Source: Nocardioides terrae (GTDB taxonomy: Bacteria > Actinomycetota > Actinomycetes > Propionibacteriales > Nocardioidaceae). From it: a stretch of DNA of 64,000 nucleotides. The DNA is taken from assembly GCF_900112345.1 (NCBI RefSeq), contig NZ_FOLB01000001.1, positions 372,001-436,000 of the forward strand. Direction: 5' to 3'. The notes beneath the pieces are model-generated. The model made no database searches. It worked only from the letters and a program-made list of their open reading frames with translations, and was not told where the DNA came from. Shown piece by piece: positions 20,147-27,953 of this stretch. Positions within the stretch are counted from its first letter, which is position 1. Each line of letters opens with the position of its first letter. Made by a program: the position numbers and the translations under genes.

Positions 20147-21352
20147 TCAGGGGTCGAAGCGATGGACCCGGCGACCCGCCCGGCCACGGACCCACGGCAG
20201 CATCTCGTAGAGCTTGGTCCCCGGGCAGGCCGTCTCGTTGGTGTCCCGGTGGCCGTCGATGACCTGGAGGGTGACCGGGGTGCCGGCGGGGAAGCGGTCG
20301 CTGCCGCGCGAGAAGACGCGCACGTGGCGACGCGGGTGGCCGCCGTACTCGTCGAGCTTCCAGGCTGCCAGCCGGACGACCGCCCGCAGCGCCGCGGTCG
20401 ACGGCGCCTGCCTGCCGAACCGCCCGATGAGCGCGATGCCGACCGACTCGTGGTTGAAGCCGAGCGTGTGCGCCCCGCGCACAGCACGGCTCGCACCGCC
20501 GCTGCGGCCGACCCAGGTCCGGCCGAACCGGTCGACGAGGAAGTTGTAGCCGATGTCGAACCAACCCAGCGAGTGCGTGTGGTAGTAGTACATGCCGCGC
20601 AGCAGCCCCGGCACGTCCCCGGGCGCGTAGTCGTTGGCGCTCACCGTGTGGTGGATGTGCACCTGCTTGATCCTGCGGATGTACGACGGCCGGCCGTTGC
20701 GCCACGAGGGGTCGGCGCCCCATTGCCGGCGGCTCAGCATGGCGGGCTCGGGGGCGTGGGTCGGCTTGCGGGCCGCGACACCAGCGACACCGGTGGCGGC
20801 AGGGGTCGCACCCGCGAGCGACCGAGCCGCGGGGCGGGCGGCCGGTGTCACGGCGCTCGCCTCGGCCGGGCCGGTGTCGATCAGCGAGAGCCGCAACCCG
20901 CGCGGGGTGTGGCCCAGCAGTCTGACCTGCACGTCGCGGTGCCGGCCGGTCCACACCGGCTGGGTACCGCGGGTCCGACCCTGCTCGTCGGCGCCGGGCA
21001 GGTCGGTCTGCAGCGGGAGCCTGCGCCACCGGCCCCAGCCACCGTGCTGCCCGGTCCACCGCACCGAGACCCGCCGAGGGGCACGGGCGCCGGTCCAGGT
21101 GACGCCGGCCATCGAGTAGCCGGTCGTGTGCAACGTCGCGGTCCGCCGCCCTCCGTCGACCCGCTGCCGGAGCCGACCGGCCAGCGCCAGGTCCAGGTGG
21201 GCCATCCCTCCGCCGGTCGGCACCAGCCGCAGCGAGGTGGCGGCCGCGACGGGTGCGGGGACGGAGGGTGCGAGGGTCAGGGCTGACGGGGCGAGTGCCA
21301 ATGTCATGGCAACCGCGAGCGGTCGCCGAGACCCGAGTTTCGTTCGGCGCAT
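20147..21352 (-). CDS. Secreted N-acetylmuramoyl-L-alanine amidase, PGRP family
   Basis: A 401-aa exported peptidoglycan amidase. Residues 1-38 form a signal peptide (basic start, long Ala/Leu core). A 160-aa linker region of unknown fold follows. The C-terminal PGRP/amidase_2 domain (from ~residue 205) begins LSRRQWGADPSW; its zinc and catalytic residues are visible as VHIHHTVS (His), DIGYNFLVDRFG (Tyr), DGHRDTNETACPG (His and Cys). The RRQWGA start of the domain is shared with actinobacterial wall hydrolases. It is expressed alone; the 69 bp upstream hold no other gene. Confidence 0.9.
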   Translation of the reverse strand: MRRTKLGSRRPLAVAMTLALAPSALTLAPSVPAPVAAATSLRLVPTGGGMAHLDLALAGRLRQRVDGGRRTATLHTTGYSMAGVTWTGARAPRRVSVRWTGQHGGWGRWRRLPLQTDLPGADEQGRTRGTQPVWTGRHRDVQVRLLGHTPRGLRLSLIDTGPAEASAVTPAARPAARSLAGATPAATGVAGVAARKPTHAPEPAMLSRRQWGADPSWRNGRPSYIRRIKQVHIHHTVSANDYAPGDVPGLLRGMYYYHTHSLGWFDIGYNFLVDRFGRTWVGRSGGASRAVRGAHTLGFNHESVGIALIGRFGRQAPSTAALRAVVRLAAWKLDEYGGHPRRHVRVFSRGSDRFPAGTPVTLQVIDGHRDTNETACPGTKLYEMLPWVRGRAGRRVHRFDP

Positions 21353-21421
21353 GACTCAACATCATGCGTCACTTCAGTCACAGAAGCGACCGGGCCCCGG
21401 ATTCGGCGTGTTGGGCGAGGC

Positions 21422-21970
21422 CTACGGCTCTGGCACCCACGGGACCACTCGGCCGGCGTACGCGGCGAGGTGCTCGTAGTCGTTCGAGCCCGGTGGCGCC
21501 TGCCGGGCGTCGGCGAAGGCGCGGCCCTTCCGGATCGGCCCGAGCACGCGGTCCATGGTGACCACGGCCCGCTGCGCGACCGCCTCGTCGAGGTCACCGG
21601 TCGACCGTCCGAGCGCGGCCGCGAGGTCCCAGGTGTGCACGGCGATCTCGGCGGCCTGCCAGTCCGGGTCGAGCATGACGCCCTCGCCGACCTCGCGCCA
21701 CAGGTTGATCAGCGCGTTGCCGCGGGTGCGCAGCTCCTCACCGAGGCGCTCGGCGTAGTCCTCGCGACCGTTCCAGCCCGGCGGCGAGCCCTGCAGCATC
21801 GTCACGAAGACGCGCGGCTGGCCGATCAGGTGGTTGGCGAGGTCGCGGACATCCCAGTCCGCGCACGGGGTCGGGCGGGTGAGGTCGTCGGCGACGACCT
21901 CGTCGAGCAGGTCGGCCGCCTGGGTGAGCGCGCGCTGCAGGGCGAGCACGCCCATCTGGTCCACTGCCAT
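21422..21970 (-). CDS. TIGR03086 family metal-binding protein (mycothiol-dependent DinB-like)
   Basis: A 182-aa DinB/maleylpyruvate-isomerase-fold protein. The N-terminal PTPCADWDVRDLANHLIGQ motif with its metal histidine and a later EIAVHTWDLAAALG with the second histidine are the TIGR03086 signature. Relatives are mycothiol-dependent S-transferases; the substrate is unknown. It lies 12 bp downstream of a DsbA-fold gene that resembles a mycothiol-linked reductase, so the pair may act in the same thiol chemistry (inference). Confidence 0.82.
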   Translation of the reverse strand: MAVDQMGVLALQRALTQAADLLDEVVADDLTRPTPCADWDVRDLANHLIGQPRVFVTMLQGSPPGWNGREDYAERLGEELRTRGNALINLWREVGEGVMLDPDWQAAEIAVHTWDLAAALGRSTGDLDEAVAQRAVVTMDRVLGPIRKGRAFADARQAPPGSNDYEHLAAYAGRVVPWVPEP

Positions 21971-21982
21971 CTCAGCGGGCGA

Positions 21983-22582
21983 TCAGCTGAAGTCGAGCTC
22001 GTGGGTGCGCGCGCGCTTGAGCTCGTAGACGTACGGGTAGGCGGTGATGAGCTCGAAGCCGTCCCACAGCCGGCCCGCCTCCTCGCCCTTGGGTGCCTTG
22101 GAGATGACCGGGCCGAAGAAGGCCGAGCCGTTCATCGCGATGGTCGGGGTGCCGACGTCGTTGCCGACCTGGTCCATCCCGAGGTGGTGCGACTTCTTGA
22201 TGTGGTCGTCGTAGGACGAGTCGTCCATCGCGTCGACGAGCTCCGGCTCCAGGCCGGCCTCCGCCAGCGCCTCTGCGATGACCTCACGGGTGAAGGGCTT
22301 CTTGTCGATGTGCCGGGCGGTGCCGAGCGCGGTGTAGAGCGGCAGCAGGACGTCCTTGCCGTGCTCCTGCTCGGCCGCCGCGAGGACGCGGACCGGGCCC
22401 CACGCGTCCTGGAGGAAGTCCCGGTACTCCTGCGAGATGTCCTTGTCCGCGTTGAGGTAGGCCAGGCTCATGATGTGCCACGTGACGTCGACGTCGCGCA
22501 CCTTCTCGACCTCGAGGATCCACCGCGAGGTGATCCAGGCGAACGGGCAGGCGGGGTCGAACCAGAACTCAGCGTTGGTCAT
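21983..22582 (-). CDS. DsbA-family thiol protein, mycothiol-dependent nitroreductase-like (Rv2466c type)
   Basis: A 199-aa thioredoxin-fold protein of the DsbA/HCCA group. The N-terminus FWFDPACPFAWITSRWILEVE is broken at the active site: CPFA replaces the CPWC reported for M. tuberculosis Rv2466c, leaving one cysteine and so a monothiol mechanism. GTPTIAMNGSAFFGPVIS holds the cis-proline loop. The ATG at 22582 is the first good start. It sits just upstream of the TIGR03086 gene on the same strand. Confidence 0.82.
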   Translation of the reverse strand: MTNAEFWFDPACPFAWITSRWILEVEKVRDVDVTWHIMSLAYLNADKDISQEYRDFLQDAWGPVRVLAAAEQEHGKDVLLPLYTALGTARHIDKKPFTREVIAEALAEAGLEPELVDAMDDSSYDDHIKKSHHLGMDQVGNDVGTPTIAMNGSAFFGPVISKAPKGEEAGRLWDGFELITAYPYVYELKRARTHELDFS

Positions 22583-22641
22583 GTCGGCCCCAACACCGCG
22601 ACGTCGGCGTCTATGCCGACCGCCGCCTGCGACCGTTCGGG

Positions 22642-24315
22642 TCAGCGGTGCCGGTGGCTCGACACGGCCCTGACCTGGACCTTGAGCGCCTTCCTGACCC
22701 GCATGGTCCGGGCGTCGCCGACGTAGAGCGCGACGAGCCCGCGGAAGCCGGGCCTCAGCCCGGTGAGGTGGACCTTCCCGACGCCGCGCACGAGGCGGAC
22801 GCGGTGCTTGCGGCCCTGCATCTTCACCCAGACCGAACCGGCGGGCTGGCGGCTGTCGGGCGTCTTGACGATCACCTTGACCCAGGCCTGGCGCGCGGCG
22901 CGGGCCGCCACCTTCAGCCGCATGTCCACAGGCGCCTTCACCTCGCGGCCCGGGCCGAGGACGAGCGCCTTGCTGCGGTAGCCGCTGCGGGACAGCTGGA
23001 CGCGCACCGAGATCTGCCTGCCGATGTCGCGCGGCTTGACGGCGTAGGTCTTCGCCGTGGCGCCGGGGATCGGCGTCCCGTCGCGCATCCAGACGTACGT
23101 CGCCTGCGCGTCGGCGGGCTGCAGGACGCCGGGGTCGGCGGTCAGCGTCTCGCCGACCAGCAGCCTGCCGCGGATCCCGCCCGGCGTCGCGACCCGGATG
23201 TCGGGTGCCTGCACCGGCCCCGTGGGGGCCGTCGCGGTGACCAGCGTGGTGTAGCCCGGGCTCGCCGTCGTCACCCGCGCAGCGATCCGCTTGTTGCCCA
23301 GGTCCTGGGTCAGCCGCAGCGTGACTGCCGTGGCACCGGGGATCGGCACGCCGTCGGCCAGCCACTGGACGGCGGTGCTCGTGGGCCTCGGGTTGTAGGA
23401 ACCGACGGAGAGGCTGAGGGTCTGGTCGACCTGCGCGGTTCCCTGGATGGCCGGCGCCGTGGTGACGGTCTGGGTGCCGGGCGCCGTCGCGGCGGTCGGC
23501 GCGGTTCCGGCGATGCCGGTGACGTACGACGCCCGGCCGGCGATGACCGCCACCGAGATCCCCTGGCCGACGTGTGCAGGGCCTGGCGTGAAGGTTGATC
23601 CGGTCGCGCCTGGCACGGCCACGCCGGCGGCGTACCACTGGTATCTATACGCGGTCGCGGCAGGCGACCAGGCGCCCGGGGTCGCGCCGAGCGTGGCGCC
23701 GACCCTGGGCGCGCCGACGATGGTCGGGGCCGCGGTCGCGGTCAGCGTCACGTCCTTGTAGTGGATGAAACCGGTCGGCCACGGACCGCCCTTGCGGATC
23801 CGCCGCCAGTCGAACTCGCTGCCGTAGTTGGACTCCGAGATGACGATCTCGGTCGCGCTCACGACCTGCTCGACGTAGGCGACGTGTCCGGCCGAGCCGC
23901 CGCCGTTCGTGCCGGCCTTCCACCAGGCGATGGACCCGACCATCGGGGTGGAATTGTAGCCGAACGACGTACCCCAGTAGGTAGCGTCGCCACGGCCGGG
24001 CCTGAGCTGCGCCGGCCGGGTGGCCGAGCCGCCTGCGCGGATCATGCGGTAGGCGACGTAGTTCGTGCAGTTCACGCCGGAGTACATGTTCCAGTACATC
24101 TTCGACTTCGCCGTCTTGTAGCCCTGGTGGGACAGGCCCTTGCCCTGGCAGGAGTCGAAGCCCTTGCAGATGAACTCGGAGGTCGCCACCCGGGTCGCAT
24201 CGGTCTGCACAGCGGTGCTGACGCCCGCGGGCAGCACGAACGTCAGCAGCGCCCCGACGAGGAGTACTGTCAGGGCCTGGAGTGACCGGTGATACCGATG
24301 TGACTGGAGTGGCAC
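22642..24315 (-). CDS. Secreted CHAP-domain wall hydrolase with three Ig-like repeats
   Basis: A 557-aa exported protein. Residues 1-35 are a signal peptide. A CHAP amidase/peptidase domain follows (to ~190), with catalytic Cys in VNCTNYVAYR and His in GSAGHVAYVEQV. Then come three ~85-aa repeats, each centred on a W-x5-G-x-x-(I/V)PGAT motif and ending in a beta-rich stretch, as in Ig-like surface domains. The C-terminal ~90 residues are Lys/Arg-rich and may bind wall polymers. The GTG start at 24315 has TAGAGT 6 nt upstream. A striking palindrome lies upstream between this gene and pepN. Confidence 0.85.
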   Translation of the reverse strand: MPLQSHRYHRSLQALTVLLVGALLTFVLPAGVSTAVQTDATRVATSEFICKGFDSCQGKGLSHQGYKTAKSKMYWNMYSGVNCTNYVAYRMIRAGGSATRPAQLRPGRGDATYWGTSFGYNSTPMVGSIAWWKAGTNGGGSAGHVAYVEQVVSATEIVISESNYGSEFDWRRIRKGGPWPTGFIHYKDVTLTATAAPTIVGAPRVGATLGATPGAWSPAATAYRYQWYAAGVAVPGATGSTFTPGPAHVGQGISVAVIAGRASYVTGIAGTAPTAATAPGTQTVTTAPAIQGTAQVDQTLSLSVGSYNPRPTSTAVQWLADGVPIPGATAVTLRLTQDLGNKRIAARVTTASPGYTTLVTATAPTGPVQAPDIRVATPGGIRGRLLVGETLTADPGVLQPADAQATYVWMRDGTPIPGATAKTYAVKPRDIGRQISVRVQLSRSGYRSKALVLGPGREVKAPVDMRLKVAARAARQAWVKVIVKTPDSRQPAGSVWVKMQGRKHRVRLVRGVGKVHLTGLRPGFRGLVALYVGDARTMRVRKALKVQVRAVSSHRHR

Positions 24316-24321
24316 GCGAGC

Positions 24322-24327
24322 ACTCTA
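24322..24327 (-). promoter_or_regulatory. Candidate leaderless -10 of the CHAP gene
   Basis: TAGAGT on the minus strand, 6 nt before GTG 24315. The palindrome at 24359-24384 lies about 31-57 bp upstream of this hexamer, covering or just above the -35 position. Confidence 0.5.
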
Positions 24328-24358
24328 GGGAAAGAAATGTCAACGCGACACGCCGACG

Positions 24359-24384
24359 CGATAACTACAACCTTGTAGTTATCG
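24359..24384. promoter_or_regulatory. Perfect 26-bp palindrome, probable operator
   Basis: CGATAACTACAA and its exact reverse complement are separated by two bases (CC). It is unusually AT-rich for this region and sits between two divergent starts (24315 minus, 24443 plus). There is no T-run and no gene end nearby, so it is not a terminator. TACA...TGTA half-sites recall operators of BlaI/MecI/CopY winged-helix repressors (from memory). No such repressor gene is in the window. Confidence 0.7.
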
Positions 24385-24442
24385 GAGCCCCGCTCAGGAG
24401 GCCGGAAAACTCCGGTTGCACCCCCGTGGAAGGATGCGGGCC

Positions 24443-26989
24443 ATGCCAGGAACCAACCTCACTCGGGCCGAGGCCGCCGAACGCGCCGCCCTCTTGGACG
24501 TGACCTCCTACGACGTCTCCCTGGACCTCACCACAGGTCCGACCACCTTCGCCTCGACGACCACCATCGTCTTCACGGCGAGCGCGCCCGGAGCGACCAC
24601 GTTCGTCGACCTCGTGGACGCCGAGGTCCACGAGATCACCCTCAACGGGACGTCGCTCGACCCGGCCACGGCATACGCCGACAGCCGCATCGTCCTCTCG
24701 GACCTGGCTGCGCAGAACGAGCTGGTCGTCCGCGCCGACTGCCCCTACAGCCACACCGGCGAGGGCCTGCACCGCTTCGTCGACCCGGTCGACGACCGCG
24801 TCTACACCTACACGCAGTTCGAGGTCCCCGACGCCCGGCGTGTGTTCGCCACCTTCGAGCAGCCGGACCTGAAGTCGGTCTTCAGCTTCCACGTCACCGC
24901 GCCGGAGGGTTGGACCGTCGTCTCCAACTCCCCCACGCCGACGCCGGAGCCCGCCGGTGACGACAAGGCGGTGTGGCACTTCGAGCCGACCAAGCGGATG
25001 TCGACCTACATCACCGCGATCATCGCCGGCGAGTACCACGGCGTCTTCGACACCTACGAGGGTCGGTTCGGCGCCATCGAGCTCGGGCACTACTGCCGCC
25101 AGTCGCTGGTGCCCTACCTCGACCGCGAGGACATCGTCCGCACCACCAAGCAGGGCTTCGAGTTCTTCGAGGAGGTCTTCGACTTCCCCTACCCGTTCGG
25201 CAAGTACGACCAGCTCTACGTGCCGGAGTACAACATGGGCGCGATGGAGAACGCCGGCGCCATCACGCTGCGCGACGAGTACCTCCCCCGCTCGCGGCAG
25301 CCGCGCTCGTTCTACGAGTTCCGGACCAGCGTCATCCTGCACGAGATGGCGCACATGTGGTTCGGCGACCTCGTCACGATGAAGTGGTGGGACGACCTCT
25401 GGCTCAATGAGTCCTTCGCCGAATGGGCGTGTTACCACGCCGAGGCCCAGGCGACCGAGTTCACCGACGCCTGGACCGGCTTCGCCAACGCGCGCAAGAT
25501 CACCGGCTACACCCAGGACCAGCTGCCCACCACACACCCGATCGCCGCGGACAACTACGACCTGCAGGCCGTCGAGGTCAACTTCGACATGATCACCTAC
25601 GCCAAGGGCGCGTCGGTGCTCAAGCAGCTCGTCGCCTGGGTGGGGCTCGACCCCTTCATCGCCGGGCTGCGGACCTACTTCAAGGAGTTCGCCTTCGGCA
25701 ACGCCACCTTCGCCGACCTGCTGCGCCACCTCGAGGCCGCCTCCGGTCGGGAGCTGCAGAGCTGGGCGCAGGAGTGGCTGCAGACCGCCGGGGTGAACAC
25801 GCTCGCCCCCGAGTTCTCCCTCGACGCCGACGGGCGCTACGCCTCGCTCGCGGTGCGGCAGACCGCCCACCCGGACTGGCCGACGCTGCGCCGCCACCGG
25901 CTGGGGATCGGCTTCTACTCCTTCACCGACAGCGGTTCGCTCTCCCGGACGGACTACCTCGAGGTGGACGTCGACGGTGAGCTCACCGAGGTCGCCGAGG
26001 CCGTCGGCAAGCAGCAGCCCGACCTGCTGCTGCTCAACGACCAGGACCTCGCCTACGCCAAGATCCGGCTCGACGACCGCTCGCTCGAGACGGCACTCAA
26101 GGGCCTCTCCACGATCGACGACTCGCTGCCGCGTGCGCTGGTGTGGAGCGCCGCCTGGGACATGACCCGCGACGCCGAGATGTCGGTCAGCGACTACGTC
26201 GAGATCGTGCTCGGCCACATCGGGGCGGAGACCGACGCCTGGGGCGTGACGCGCATCCCCGCCAACACGGCGCTGGCCGTCGCGACGTACGCCGCCCCCG
26301 ACCGGCGCGCCGCCCTGGCCGCCCGCTGGGAGCAGGGCCTGCGTCAGCTCCTCGGCGAGGCCGCTCCGGGCGGCGACCACCAGCTGACCTTCGCGCGCTC
26401 GTTCGCGGCCGCCGCCCACACCGAGTCCGCGATCGCGGACGTGAAGGCGATCCTGGACGGCAGCCTGAGCTTCGACGGGCTCGAGGTCGACCAGGACCTG
26501 CGTTGGTCGCTCATCGTCGGCCTGGCCCGCGCCGGCGCCTTCGGCGAGGCCGAGATCGCTGCGGAGCTCGAGCGCGACAAGACCATCTCCGGCCAGGAGA
26601 AGGCCGCCGCCGCGCGCGCCTCACGGCCCGACGCGGACGCGAAGGAGGCCGCCTGGGCGGCGGCCGTCGTCAGCACCAGCACGCCGAACGAGACCGCGCG
26701 CGAGATCTCGCTCGCGTTCAACCAGCCGCGGCAGGACGGCGTCCTGGCTCCCTTCGTCGACCGCTACTTCGAGGCCGCCGACACGCTCTGGGAGCACCTC
26801 GGGACGCACAAGGCGTCGGTCGCGCTGGCCGGCCTCTTCCCGAAGTACGCCGCCTCGCCAGCCCTGCTCGAGAAGGCGGACGCGTGGCTGGAGAGCTCGC
26901 AGGCCGAGCCCGCCGCCAAGCGCTACGTCCGCGAGGGCCGCGACGCCGCTGCCCGCGCGCTCGCCGCCCAGGCCAAGGACGCGGAGTAG
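24443..26989 (+). CDS. pepN: Aminopeptidase N (M1 family)
   Basis: Zinc aminopeptidase of 848 aa that trims N-terminal residues from peptides. GAMENAGA (near residue 266) binds the free N-terminus, HEMAH with NESFAEW (residues ~300-323) forms the zinc site, and the ERAP1-like helical C-terminal half is complete. The ATG at 24443 is preferred: AAGGA lies 9 nt upstream and the sequence from PGTNLTRAEA on is the usual actinobacterial PepN start; ATG 24434 and a TTG at 24416 are less likely. A strong hairpin built from dispersed repeats follows the stop. Confidence 0.95.
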   Translation: MPGTNLTRAEAAERAALLDVTSYDVSLDLTTGPTTFASTTTIVFTASAPGATTFVDLVDAEVHEITLNGTSLDPATAYADSRIVLSDLAAQNELVVRADCPYSHTGEGLHRFVDPVDDRVYTYTQFEVPDARRVFATFEQPDLKSVFSFHVTAPEGWTVVSNSPTPTPEPAGDDKAVWHFEPTKRMSTYITAIIAGEYHGVFDTYEGRFGAIELGHYCRQSLVPYLDREDIVRTTKQGFEFFEEVFDFPYPFGKYDQLYVPEYNMGAMENAGAITLRDEYLPRSRQPRSFYEFRTSVILHEMAHMWFGDLVTMKWWDDLWLNESFAEWACYHAEAQATEFTDAWTGFANARKITGYTQDQLPTTHPIAADNYDLQAVEVNFDMITYAKGASVLKQLVAWVGLDPFIAGLRTYFKEFAFGNATFADLLRHLEAASGRELQSWAQEWLQTAGVNTLAPEFSLDADGRYASLAVRQTAHPDWPTLRRHRLGIGFYSFTDSGSLSRTDYLEVDVDGELTEVAEAVGKQQPDLLLLNDQDLAYAKIRLDDRSLETALKGLSTIDDSLPRALVWSAAWDMTRDAEMSVSDYVEIVLGHIGAETDAWGVTRIPANTALAVATYAAPDRRAALAARWEQGLRQLLGEAAPGGDHQLTFARSFAAAAHTESAIADVKAILDGSLSFDGLEVDQDLRWSLIVGLARAGAFGEAEIAAELERDKTISGQEKAAAARASRPDADAKEAAWAAAVVSTSTPNETAREISLAFNQPRQDGVLAPFVDRYFEAADTLWEHLGTHKASVALAGLFPKYAASPALLEKADAWLESSQAEPAAKRYVREGRDAAARALAAQAKDAE

Positions 26990-26998
26990 CCGCTCGCC

Positions 26999-27040
26999 GG
27001 TCGAGTAGCCCGAGCCGCTAGGCGAAGGCGTATCGAGACC
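26999..27040 (+). repeat. Dispersed palindromic element, copy 1
   Basis: A 42-bp unit starting GGTCGAGTA and ending TATCGAGACC, so its ends are imperfect inverted repeats of each other. It begins 9 bp after the pepN stop. Copies 2 and 3 lie within the next 125 bp. Confidence 0.8.
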
Positions 27041-27063
27041 ATGCCGCCATGGTCTCGATACGC
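27028..27063. terminator. 16-bp-stem hairpin formed by repeat copies 1 and 2
   Basis: Perfect arms 27028-27043 and 27048-27063 with a CCGC loop. Placed between convergent genes (pepN and the DUF5130 gene), it probably ends transcription from both sides. No U-tract. Confidence 0.6.
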
Positions 27064-27086
27064 TCGCCGGCGCTCGTTACTCGACC
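27051..27086 (-). repeat. Dispersed palindromic element, copy 2 (inverted)
   Basis: Inverted copy, 36 bp, GGTCTCGATACG to TACTCGACC. Its middle differs from copies 1 and 3 (CTCGCCGGCGCTCG). Confidence 0.8.
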
Positions 27087-27123
27087 AGCGAAGCAGCGAG
27101 AGTGGCGGACCAGGCCTGTCGTC

Positions 27124-27165
27124 GGTCGAGTAGCCGGAGCCGCTAGGCGGAGGCGTATCGAGACC
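27124..27165 (+). repeat. Dispersed palindromic element, copy 3
   Basis: 42 bp, direct copy of 26999-27040 with two visible substitutions; it ends 12 bp before the stop of the DUF5130 gene. Confidence 0.8.
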
Positions 27166-27177
27166 AGCGAGGTCGGA

Positions 27178-27543
27178 TCAGTTACGGGCGTGGTCGGCCA
27201 GCAGGGCGATGCCGGCCCGGAGGCCACCGACGAGGTCGTCCTCGGCGAAGGAGGAGCGCATCGTCTCGGCCGCCAGGGCCGTCTCGGTGTCGCTCAGCGT
27301 GCGGCGGACCCAGGCGCCGGTGATGATCTCGATGATCCGGCGATCGGGGTCGACGACGATCATGATGCTGCGCGTGGGCGCGACCAGCGTGTTGTGCAGC
27401 TGGGTGGCGTAGGCGCGCGGGTCGGGACCGGTGACCGGGCCGACGTAGACGGAGAACTCCGCCCGCGACAGCAGCTCGGCCTTGCGGATGGCCTCTTCGA
27501 CGGCGTTGCGCTGGCCGGCCGTCAGGCGATCACCAGCGGGCAC
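27178..27543 (-). CDS. DUF5130 (TPM-like) family protein
   Basis: A 121-aa protein with the TPM-type fold seen in DUF5130: it starts LTAGQRNAVEEAIRKAE, then FSVYVGPV, followed by the central strand IMIVVDPDRRIIEIITGAW. No membrane segment and no signal peptide. The GTG at 27543 fits the family start and overlaps the end of the upstream membrane-protein gene by 14 bp, so the two are coupled. Function unknown. Confidence 0.75.
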   Translation of the reverse strand: MPAGDRLTAGQRNAVEEAIRKAELLSRAEFSVYVGPVTGPDPRAYATQLHNTLVAPTRSIMIVVDPDRRIIEIITGAWVRRTLSDTETALAAETMRSSFAEDDLVGGLRAGIALLADHARN

Positions 27544-27880
27544 TTGCGCCACCGGCCTTCGAGTTCTCGTCGTCGGGCCCGGCGAGCTCGCTCGTGCCGC
27601 GGCGTGGGCCGCCGATCCACTGGCCCTCGACGTGGCCGCCACCGGTGAGACCCTCGCCCTTGACCAGGCCAGGGAGGGAGACGACCAGGCTGATCACCAG
27701 GGCGAGGCCGGCCGGGATGGCGAGGATGAGCACGAGCAGGTGGCCCCAGCTCATGTGGGTGTCGGGCGCCCAGCCCTCGGGGACCTCGGCCATGGCCGGC
27801 CCAGCGAGGACGACGGAGGCGGCGACGAACGAGCCGGCCGTCACGGCGGCCCGGCGGATGAGGGTCTGCGGCGTGGTCAC
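27530..27880 (-). CDS. Exported small membrane protein of unknown function
   Basis: 116 aa: a signal-like or membrane helix (residues ~10-31, ending AMA), then a second helix (~44-68, HLLVLILAIPAGLALVISLVV) and a hydrophilic C-terminal tail with a conserved-looking VEGQWIGGPRRG. I do not recognise a named family. The start GTG 27880 is supported by TATCGT 6 nt upstream. It overlaps the DUF5130 gene, whose product may act with it. Confidence 0.65.
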   Translation of the reverse strand: MTTPQTLIRRAAVTAGSFVAASVVLAGPAMAEVPEGWAPDTHMSWGHLLVLILAIPAGLALVISLVVSLPGLVKGEGLTGGGHVEGQWIGGPRRGTSELAGPDDENSKAGGASARW

Positions 27881-27886
27881 GACGCC

Positions 27887-27892
27887 ACGATA
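27887..27892 (-). promoter_or_regulatory. Candidate leaderless -10 of the small membrane protein gene
   Basis: TATCGT on the minus strand, 6 nt before GTG 27880. Confidence 0.5.
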
Positions 27893-27940
27893 TCGGCTGA
27901 CGGCGTGTGCGGCGGAACCGGGGACTTGATCAGGCACGGC

Positions 27941-27946
27941 CATACT
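27941..27946 (+). promoter_or_regulatory. Weak candidate -10 of the MscS gene
   Basis: CATACT, 7 nt before ATG 27954. It departs from TANNNT at the first base, so this is tentative. Confidence 0.3.
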
Positions 27947-27953
27947 GGGCCGC

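Noticed and set aside
18231..20210. 659-codon plus-strand frame opposite metG
   Set aside because: metG has all class I synthetase motifs; the plus-strand frame is a shadow.
24365..26419. 684-codon minus-strand frame opposite pepN
   Set aside because: pepN contains GAMEN and HEMAH; the reverse frame has only shadow composition.
26999..27165. CRISPR-like repeat array
   Set aside because: Copies are in opposite orientations, unevenly spaced and diverged, and there are no cas genes; they are dispersed palindromes.
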